NCBI RefSeq assembly: GCF_001659605.2
Contig: NC_035171.2
Location: forward strand, 25,523,825-25,587,824
Direction of reading: 5' to 3'
DNA from: Manihot esculenta
Taxonomy: Eukaryota; Streptophyta; Magnoliopsida; Malpighiales; Euphorbiaceae
DNA: 64,000 bases
Below are positions 60,801 to 64,000 of this stretch, piece by piece (the stretch's first letter is position 1; each line of letters opens with the position of its first letter). Below the pieces are notes generated by a model. The model saw only the letters and a list, made by a program, of their open reading frames with translations. It had not been told where the DNA came from and did not search any database. The position numbers and the translations under genes were made by a program.

Positions 60801-63800
60801 GGCCCAAATTTAACAATATTATTATTTTATATTCTATATTATAATTATATTTTATATTTGTATTCTATATCAAATAATATTATTAGTCGTTGTATATATT
60901 CTATTATATACTTGACTGTGCGGTTGTCGAAGCTAGTAAAAGTTAACCTTTTTGGTTATCCACAATTTTACAACTTGTAGATAGTGGTAAAAGGATCGAA
61001 TTCACAGGGAATTGATACTTACCTATTTTTCTTATCAAGACCAAGTAATTAAACTGAAAATAAAATAAAAGGGGGGGGGGTTTGAGATGGATGAACTAGA
61101 TTAGAATTAAAAGTAGCAAAGTAAAGCAAATAATAAAGTAAAGAGAATTCAATAATGAGAAAAGCCTAATTGAAGAATTAGATCCACTTCAATTGTTGGG
61201 ATTGATCATTGACGCTTATATTCTTGTATTTGACTCAATAAATTAGTTATGGAGGTGGAAGACGCTTCTCACCTCCATATCTCTCCTTAAGCATAGATTA
61301 ACTAGGAAACGTTCTCTAATTAATCACTAATCAACAAGTTGCCAAGGAACGTCCTTGGAGCTTTTAGCATTATACAACTGTCAATTGCATTAAGAAGTAG
61401 AGAGACCTAATTCTAGCTGCCCAAACGTATGGTGATCTTGCTAGATTATGCAATCTCATTGGTTTTTACCCAGAGTTACTTGTGTTTGAATAATTCAAGC
61501 AATTACGGACTTAAACTACCTAAACTAACAAATTATCACTTTACAATCAAGAATCAGTGGGCTCTATTGAACTAAACTACAAGCAATAATAGAATTAAGC
61601 ATGAAATTGCATAAATATTGATAAATAAAAGAAGAACATAATAAGTTCAGATCTCACAATCCATAAAAAAACTGAAGTTTCACCTAATCTTCAACTAGAA
61701 AAAGGGTTTCAGCCACTCATGGTTGAAACTAACACAAAAATAAAAGAAAGAAAGAAAGAAAGAATGAAGAAGAAGAAGAAGAAGAAGGGCCGGCAGGGGG
61801 CAGGGGGCGCGTGGCTGCTGGTGCTGATTCCCGAAGATGAGATGATGTTTTTCTTGCTGGTTTGCTGTTCTTTTATAGCTGAATAGGTTGCCCTTTGTTT
61901 CCTTGTTGAGATGGACTTCTCTTTCCTATTTGGATTTGAATTCTTGGAAGACAATTGTATCTTCTTGAGATTTGGTTTTCTAGATATGTGGGATTGAGTG
62001 TTGAGGTGTCTTGAAGATTTGCTGAGCTGTCCTCACGTGTTTGAGGAGGGAAAGACTTCTTGAAAACTTGAAATTTAAGTTTTCCCGCGTCTCTGCTGTC
62101 TGCTGTGGCAGGCCCTGTTTGCCCGGGTTGTGTGGGCAAACAACTCAGTCAAACAGTCTGTTTTGGGTGTTGTCTGCACTCTGCCTCTGTCTTGCGGGTC
62201 TGTTTGCCCAGTTTGCTTTGGAAAACAATCTGGTCTAACAACATATCTGTGCTTTTCTCAACCTCCTCCCATTTCAGCTTCAACTTGGTTTGGGTAATCC
62301 GACTTGGGCAAACCAGGCTTGTTCTCTTTTATTCTCTTTTGGGCAGTTTTAAGGCCATTTTATCAAATTACTCTTTTATACCATTTTCTGCAAAATAAGA
62401 TCAAAACCACAAAATTAGGTAGAAAATGTGTAAATTAACATAAATAACAATATGAAAAATGGGTCTAAATTTTGTTTGATCAATACAATACATAATTTAT
62501 ATAGTTTAGAAATTTATATACTATTTTATTATTAGTTAATATTATTATTTAATTAATTGTTAATTTTATATTAATTTAATTGTATATTATTTATAATCAT
62601 CGTAGTTAAATTATAAAATTATAATTTTTAGTTATATATTAATTTTATTTATATATATATATTAAGAAATTAATATTAATTTCTGTGTATTATATAGATA
62701 TAATTTATCACTTAAAATATATAAACTATAGTTGGTGATACATTATATGTATATGTACATGTATATCCAAAATATGAATAAAAAATTTAGCTTTGTTGCT
62801 TTTTTCAAAAAAGTGTTGCCTCGCCTGCCTCTCGCCTCAGGTCGCCTTAGTGTTGCCTCTTGTCTTGATAACACTGGTGGTATAACTAAAGCTCACCATG
62901 GGTAAAAAGTGACAATAAACAATTCCATATGTCGAAATATAGGTTCCTTTTATTATTTTTATTAAATTTGGATTAGGCCTAACTTACTCTAAAAGCCTCT
63001 TCAGCTGGAAGAGTGCCTAAGGTCTTTAAAGGATTATTACCCCTATTCCAAACTCGATGTGGGATTCAACACCTCTTTATACACAGAATTATACTGGAGT
63101 GTGAAACATTTAGGGGAGGCTCAATGTCGGTGGGAGGCTCTGATGCCATGTTAAATTTGGATCGGTCTTAACTTACCCCAATAGCTAGCTTAAGCGGGAG
63201 GAGTGCCTAAGGCTCTTATTCACATTACCTTTATCCCAAACCGATGTGAAATTTAACAATTCTAAAACAAGTCATTTTTCTTGATAGTAGTCATTTTTTT
63301 TCTTAGATGGTAAAAAGTTGTTCGAGTTAAATCTATCATTGGTTTTCCAATCCGCTTTTAGCTTTGTCATGTGTGAACATCATGTAAATCTCATTCTATT
63401 CTTGTTAGAGCCTAGTGAATATCTCTTCTTGCTTCAGATGTTTTATGTGTGCGAAGCGTGAGCATTGGTTTAAATTATTAAGTATTTTCCCCCTAATTGA
63501 CGGGGTACTAGGGCATTAATTGTTTGATTTAAGAAGATACTGTTGTGTTGAAGAATTCACTTTTATTTATTTATAGTCTATTTGAAGCTCACTTCAACTG
63601 CTTGGTATTATATTACCTCTATCTGCCTAAATTTTCTTGTGTTCAGCATTATACTTCTGCAGACACATGTTTGAGTGCATTTGAGGCTCCCCTTGATCCG
63701 AGCACTGCCTTGGGAGGATTTCCAGGAAATAACCACATTCAGGTAAATCATAAATGTGTTCAGTCCTTCCTCAGTTTATGAATATGTGCAAACTAACACT

Positions 63801-63924
63801 TGGTATCACTTCTCAATTGCAGGCTTCTGCATTCGTGGTTACCTATCCAGTTAATAATGCAATTGATGAACAAGGCAACAAAAAGGCAGTGGCGTGGGAA
63901 AAAGCTTTTATTAAGCTAGTGGAG
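29410..63924 (+). CDS. NPC1: NPC1 (Niemann-Pick C1)-type sterol transporter, first 16 exons; gene runs off the window
   Basis: Multi-pass membrane protein of late endosome/vacuole membranes that moves sterols or sphingolipids. Exons: 29410-29454, 29760-29818, 30437-30536, 44276-44383, 45080-45196, 45821-45971, 48585-48832, 49031-49207, 53067-53128, 53199-53316, 53799-53882, 58360-58455, 58683-58784, 59091-59159, 63647-63742 and 63823-63924. Together they give 578 codons, about 45% of a plant NPC1. All phases agree. The order is signal peptide ([15 protein letters not shown] / [11 protein letters not shown]), Cys-rich sterol-binding domain ([38 protein letters not shown]), first TM helix in exon 8, second in exon 10, then the middle luminal domain ([29 protein letters not shown]). 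The sterol-sensing domain lies beyond the window. Intron 1 appears to use a GC donor. Introns 3, 6, 8, 11 and 14 are expanded by transposons. Confidence 0.93.
30138..30206 (+). mobile_element. SINE 3'-end remnant with (TTG)n tail, copy 1
   Basis: AACCCCAACTGTCTGAGATT followed by AAGGCTTTG(TTG)n is the typical 3' end of tRNA-derived plant SINEs with TTG tails. The 5' promoter part could not be recognised, so only the tail is called. Confidence 0.55.
30789..30838. repeat. (GA)n microsatellite in NPC1 intron 3
   Basis: About 50 bp of perfect GA repeats, preceded by a run of G. Length polymorphism is likely. The Ser/Leu-repeat ORF on the other strand is an artefact of this repeat. Confidence 0.95.
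30943..31871. mobile_element. Non-autonomous TIR element in NPC1 intron 3
   Basis: The left end TAGGGAAATTACAAAAAAAG and the inverted right end CTTTTTTGTAAATTTTTTCC form imperfect inverted repeats about 930 bp apart. Inside is an imperfect tandem duplication (about 31180-31300 and 31335-31450: GGTCA(A/C)CCTCAAACT(G/A)A ... GTGAGCT). No target duplication could be fixed, so the superfamily is uncertain (Mutator-like is possible). Confidence 0.5.
31922..31990 (+). mobile_element. SINE 3'-end remnant, copy 2 (degenerate)
   Basis: CCGAACTCAACTGGTTTGAG then ATTAATATTTAGTTAGTGTT parallels the 30138 copy (CCAACT..GTCTGAGATTAAGGCTT then TTG repeats) with more substitutions. Only the 3' part is recognisable. 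Confidence 0.4.
32920..33164. mobile_element. Left part of a GGTTTTAAAT..ACGG-family hAT-like MITE
   Basis: ATGGTTTTAAATAACGGTTA and clustered AACGGCCGTTA motifs, followed by a CTCTATTATCATTTTC stretch, match the left half of the complete copy at 49716-50465. The Copia element starting at 33165 interrupts it. The expected right half is not seen beyond 43677, so it has been lost. Confidence 0.6.
33432..33854 (+). other. GC-richer leader of the outer Copia element
   Basis: Lies between the primer site and gag. A 123-codon open frame here (33432-33803) has no recognisable domain. It matches, on the opposite strand and with differences, the leader of the nested Copia (about 41380-41860), so it is element leader rather than a gene. 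Confidence 0.6.
33855..34680 (+). pseudogene. Copia gag (outer element)
   Basis: Starts with ATG and [20 protein letters not shown], the N-terminal gag signature of this Copia group. It continues with [17 protein letters not shown] and a zinc-knuckle remnant near 34510-34570. In-frame stops and shifts (for example near 33995 and 34317) inactivate it. Confidence 0.75.
34700..35930 (+). pseudogene. Copia protease and integrase region (outer element)
   Basis: The protease-like segment [10 protein letters not shown] (about 34822-34851) has Ser in place of Gly in the usual DSGA motif. The integrase zinc-binding HNRLGHPS ... CESC precedes the catalytic core with [19 protein letters not shown] and [11 protein letters not shown] long open piece runs 34993-35811. 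Stops near 35810 and 35920 break the end. Confidence 0.8.
36975..37162 (-). mobile_element. TRIM element, internally deleted, in the nested Copia
   Basis: Has one complete 115-bp LTR on the left (TGTTAAATTTGGG ... GATTCAACA), the polypurine tract and interior, then jumps from GGGGCGCCCAAC straight into CCGATGTGGGATTCAACA, the outer end of the second LTR. The primer site and most of that LTR are missing. Flanks GCTAT and ACTAT form a 4-of-5 target duplication. Confidence 0.85.
37490..38790 (-). pseudogene. Copia reverse transcriptase of the nested element
   Basis: Order on the minus strand: a hinge rich in Pro/Ser (38770-38570), [20 protein letters not shown], then [43 protein letters not shown] and [11 protein letters not shown], followed by a [19 protein letters not shown] piece near 37500. 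The catalytic-motif region near 37850 is broken by frame shifts. Confidence 0.8.
38993..39304 (+). mobile_element. Complete TRIM element (reference copy), in the nested Copia
   Basis: A 312-bp miniature LTR retroelement. The 5' LTR is 38993-39107 (115 bp) and is followed by the primer site TGGTATCAGAGCC (39108-39120), complementary to initiator tRNA-Met. The interior is 82 bp. The polypurine tract GGGCGTGAGGGGGTG is 39175-39189, and the 3' LTR is 39190-39304. The exact 5-bp duplication CATCC lies at 38988-38992 and 39305-39309. There is no ORF, so retrotransposition depended on another element's enzymes. Confidence 0.95.
39310..40456 (-). pseudogene. Copia protease and integrase of the nested element
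   Basis: [15 protein letters not shown] (protease) with an intact DSGA, then HNRLGHPS, a zinc-binding region, [19 protein letters not shown] and [10 protein letters not shown] of the integrase core. The two long pieces overlap in different frames near 39900-40060, which shows a frame shift. The TRIM at 38993 cuts the integrase end. Confidence 0.8.
40495..41270 (-). pseudogene. Copia gag of the nested element
   Basis: The minus strand reads [20 protein letters not shown] and [20 protein letters not shown], parallel to the outer copy. A zinc-knuckle remnant ([10 protein letters not shown]) is followed by the linker into protease. A further N-terminal part continues to about 41270 in other frames. 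Confidence 0.75.
41467..41750 (-). repeat. Tandem duplication in the nested Copia leader, about 140 bp x 2
   Basis: GGACCTACTGGGCTGGAGT ... GGCGATGCTGG ... CGTGAAAC(A/G)GTC recurs from about 41602 as GGACCTATTGGGCTAGTGT with the same landmarks. The outer element's leader has only one copy. Confidence 0.75.
42077..43322 (+). pseudogene. Copia reverse transcriptase/RNase H, distal part (outer element)
   Basis: Continues the outer element after the nested insert: [14 protein letters not shown], then AINHW and MEQP pieces, then [14 protein letters not shown] (catalytic region with VDI where Copia enzymes have VDD), [12 protein letters not shown] and [13 protein letters not shown]. The RNase H tail reads [13 protein letters not shown] and [13 protein letters not shown]. 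Stops and indels near 42230, 42300 and 42830 inactivate it. Confidence 0.8.
43890..44115 (+). other. Chloroplast-derived insertion (NUPT): trnL-trnF spacer and trnF-GAA fragment
   Basis: The sequence matches plastid DNA as remembered: TTGACATAGACCCAAGTC, AAAATGAGGA, then a trnF-like stretch, then GAGTATCTATGGATCGACAT ... ATAGATCATGATATATACTT. This is the order of the trnL-trnF-ndhJ region. It lies in NPC1 intron 3, 160 bp before exon 4. Confidence 0.85.
43945..44010 (+). pseudogene. Plastid-type tRNA-Phe (GAA) pseudogene
   Basis: AGATAGCTCAGTTGGTAGAG (D arm), GACTGAAAATC (anticodon loop with GAA), GTGTCAC and GTTCAAAT (T arm) are recognisable. The stems carry changes (GTAGAGGAC ... ATCATCG mispairs the anticodon stem). 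The acceptor 3' half is missing, because the plastid CTGGTTCCTGGCA end is replaced. It is not a functional nuclear tRNA gene. Confidence 0.85.
46189..47190 (-). mobile_element. Small non-autonomous LTR element in NPC1 intron 6
   Basis: Direct repeats of about 200-220 bp lie at 46189-46391 and 46968-47190. Both start TGTT(G/A)AAGTTAGAATAA, share ATTGTATTCTATAT and TTGCCTATTTAT-type segments, and end AGGAATA(T/C)A. On the minus strand AGTTAGGGGGATT (46392-46405) would be the polypurine tract and TGGTCAAAGATTTTG (just left of 46968) the decayed primer site. The interior of about 575 bp has no ORF and contains a short tandem repeat (about 46700-46770). Confidence 0.6.
47792..48103 (-). mobile_element. 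Complete TRIM element in NPC1 intron 6
   Basis: 312 bp, LTR-interior-LTR, in reverse orientation: TGTTAAATTTGGGCC ... GATTCAACA twice, CCCCCTCACGCC as the polypurine complement and GGCTCTGATACCA as the primer-site complement. The exact duplication CTTCT lies at 47787-47791 and 48104-48108. Confidence 0.95.
49630..51210 (+). mobile_element. Truncated Copia remnant (RT/RNase H, PPT, partial LTR) in NPC1 intron 8
   Basis: Begins in the reverse transcriptase tail (YILDLLMET ... GAKPYSPP, with a stop), is interrupted by the MITE 49716-50465, then continues [20 protein letters not shown] and RNase H pieces ([28 protein letters not shown]). The polypurine tract CTTGAGGGGAG ends at 51164 and an LTR starts TGTTAATGGAAG at 51165. 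It belongs to a different Copia family from the intron 3 pair. Confidence 0.8.
49716..50465. mobile_element. hAT-like MITE inserted in the intron 8 Copia remnant
   Basis: Ends TATGGTTTTAAAT and ATTTAAAATCATA are inverted with one mismatch. The direct duplication CCAATGAC lies at 49708-49715 and 50466-50473 (the next base also matches if counted as 9 bp). Subterminal clusters of TAACGG/CCGTTA occur at both ends. The left half is shared with 32920-33164. No ORF. Confidence 0.8.
51211..51460 (-). mobile_element. Diverged, truncated TRIM copy in the Copia LTR
   Basis: TGTTAAACTTGGGCAGGTCT ... GGATTCAACA, then CACGCTCAGGAC ... GGCTATGATACTA, then a second partial LTR that stops after about 60 bp. 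It is more diverged than the other TRIM copies and sits in the LTR that begins at 51165. Confidence 0.75.
51530..52560 (-). mobile_element. Antisense Copia 5' remnant (LTR, leader, gag/protease fragment)
   Basis: The minus strand reads [20 protein letters not shown] followed by [10 protein letters not shown], a protease start with EA in place of GA, and then [11 protein letters not shown]. To the right is GC-richer leader-like sequence (about 52000-52200) and then an LTR-like stretch (TCTCTCTCCTTGCTACTCTC, AAACCCTAAGACAATC). Boundaries are not resolved. Confidence 0.5.
54142..54530. mobile_element. Foldback MITE (ACTACTTA..AGTCCC family), copy 2, NPC1 intron 11
   Basis: Ends GGGAAAATTACTACTTAATT and GACTAAGTAGTAATTTTTCC are inverted. 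Inner arms ACTCACTAGTTTGTCC ... TGATTAGTGAGTTTTC continue the palindrome. Internal units GTCTACTAGTTAGTCC ... ACTAACTAGTAGATT give a multi-hairpin structure. The same family is at 20741-21127. Confidence 0.75.
55318..56402 (-). pseudogene. Copia reverse transcriptase (intron 11 element)
   Basis: The minus strand reads [54 protein letters not shown], then a gap, then [26 protein letters not shown], and in the next frame [12 protein letters not shown] (catalytic YVDD intact), LKYFLGVEV and [15 protein letters not shown]. Two frame shifts (near 56040-56090 and 55760) break it. Confidence 0.85.
56842..57440 (-). pseudogene. Copia integrase C-terminal part (intron 11 element)
   Basis: [39 protein letters not shown] and [20 protein letters not shown] match the integrase tail of Copia. 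Upstream QNG-type motifs are recognisable but shifted. The core start is missing because of the internal deletion. Confidence 0.75.
57597..57908 (-). mobile_element. Complete TRIM element in NPC1 intron 11
   Basis: 312 bp, TGTTAAATTTGGGACATG ... GATTCGACA, two LTRs in reverse orientation, with polypurine (CCCCCCTCACGCC) and primer-site (GGCTCTGATACCA) complements. Flanks TCTGT and TCTAT are a 4-of-5 match for a 5-bp duplication. It lies only 25 bp from the end of the antisense Copia. Confidence 0.9.
59406..59431. repeat. (GA)n microsatellite in the hAT element
   Basis: A short perfect GA run near the left end of the hAT element, flanked by GCCTCAC and GGCGCC. Confidence 0.9.
59826..60815 (+). 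mobile_element. Tandem TRIM array: LTR-interior-LTR-interior-LTR
   Basis: Three LTRs (starting at 59826, about 60026 and about 60225) separated by two interiors, each with TGGTAT(C/T)AGAGCC and a GGGGGTG tract. The outer LTR ends are flanked by the exact duplication ATATT (59821-59825 and 60816-60820), so the array behaves as one insertion. The third LTR is split by the MITE 60280-60750 plus its 8-bp duplication. Confidence 0.93.
60280..60750. mobile_element. hAT-type MITE (TAGGG..TGAG family), short form, inside a TRIM LTR
   Basis: 471 bp from TAGGGCTGAGCA to TGCTCACCCCTA, nearly perfect inverted ends, with the exact 8-bp duplication GCCATAGG (60272-60279 and 60751-60758). The arms are dense in CGGTTCGG/CCGAACCG, which gives a long imperfect hairpin around an AT-rich core. 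The clean ends suggest it is the youngest copy here. Confidence 0.93.
60913..62482 (-). mobile_element. Probable solo LTR (Gypsy-like) in the hAT element
   Basis: A segment of different composition in the AT-rich hAT interior. On the minus strand it begins TGATCAAACAAAATTTAGAC and ends ...CCGCACAGTCA (TG...CA). Flanks ATACT and ATACA are a 4-of-5 target duplication. The stretch with TCCCTGTGAATTCGATCC (61000 region, minus strand) is a common LTR 3'-end feature in plant Gypsy elements. No internal domains are present. Confidence 0.5.
62960..63258 (-). mobile_element. Old, diverged TRIM copy in NPC1 intron 14
   Basis: TATTAAATTTGGATTAGGCC ... GGGATTCAACA, then GGCTCTGATGCCA, then TGTTAAATTTGGATCGG ... 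AATTTAACA. All TRIM parts are present but many substitutions and small deletions (about 299 bp) make it the most diverged copy in the gene. Confidence 0.85.
63259..63646 (+). other. Non-repetitive end of NPC1 intron 14
   Basis: Ordinary intron sequence with a pyrimidine-rich acceptor region (TTTTCTTGTGTTCAG) before exon 15. No repeat or ORF of note. Confidence 0.6.
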
Positions 63925-64000
63925 GTTTGATCATTGTACATTACTTTGGTTGTAAAATTAATTGTTTCCCAACTATTTGTAGGTTTTACATTTATGTAAT

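Larger units (their letters stand above)
59344..62876. mobile_element. hAT-like non-autonomous element in NPC1 intron 14, host of nested elements
   Basis: Bounded by CAATGTTGTTAAAGGCG and, inverted, CTTGATAACACTG (imperfect TIRs). The exact 8-bp duplication GTGGTATA lies at 59336-59343 and 62877-62884. Subterminal GAGGCGA/TCGCCTC motifs cluster at both ends. It is 3,533 bp long, of which about 2.57 kb is later insertions (TRIM array, probable solo LTR), leaving about 0.96 kb of original AT-rich element without a transposase. Confidence 0.85.

Overview
The window is nuclear DNA from a flowering plant. It has spliced genes with GT-AG introns, AT-rich intergenic DNA and several classes of plant transposable element. 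The gene set (plant bromodomain protein, RLCK-VII kinase, PLS-class PPR protein, NPC1-type sterol transporter) and the repeat style suggest a eudicot, possibly Euphorbiaceae such as rubber tree or cassava. That family assignment is inference from protein and repeat resemblance, not a search result.

Layout. 1-1786 (+): last three exons of a bromodomain-family protein. 1787-7611: AT-rich intergenic DNA with a tandem duplication. 7612-11633 (+): six-exon receptor-like cytoplasmic kinase. 12195-12917: hAT-type miniature element with an 8-bp target duplication. 16099-18237 (-): intronless PPR gene, convergent with the kinase. About 19.6-28.5 kb: decayed Ty3/Gypsy DNA, namely an Athila-like LTR, primer site and gag, then an opposite-strand Gypsy element with gag, a minisatellite and an antisense coiled-coil ORF. 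The second element is split by a 2.3-kb solo LTR. 29410-63924 (+) and beyond the window: first 16 recognised exons of an NPC1 homologue.

The NPC1 gene dominates. Its 16 exons total only 1,734 coding bases but span 34.5 kb because the introns are packed with mobile DNA. Intron 3 holds a Copia element (33165-43672) with a second Copia of the same family inserted antisense in it, and two TRIM elements inserted in the second Copia. The same intron also carries a chloroplast-derived trnF fragment. Intron 6 holds two small LTR elements. Intron 8 holds a Copia remnant split by a hAT-like MITE. Intron 11 holds an antisense Copia, another MITE and a TRIM. Intron 14 holds a hAT-like element that contains a tandem TRIM array, which in turn contains a MITE, plus a probable solo LTR. 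Despite this, every exon is open and all splice phases agree, so the gene looks intact as far as it can be followed.

The four host genes do not form an operon or a known pathway. The kinase and PPR genes appear to be neighbours in Arabidopsis as well (At2g17220 and At2g17210, from memory), so this may be a conserved block. I found no sign of a new defence, metabolic or mobile system. The novelty lies in the repeat architecture: a miniature LTR family (115-bp LTR, 82-bp interior) concentrated in one gene's introns, and deep nesting with readable target-site duplications.
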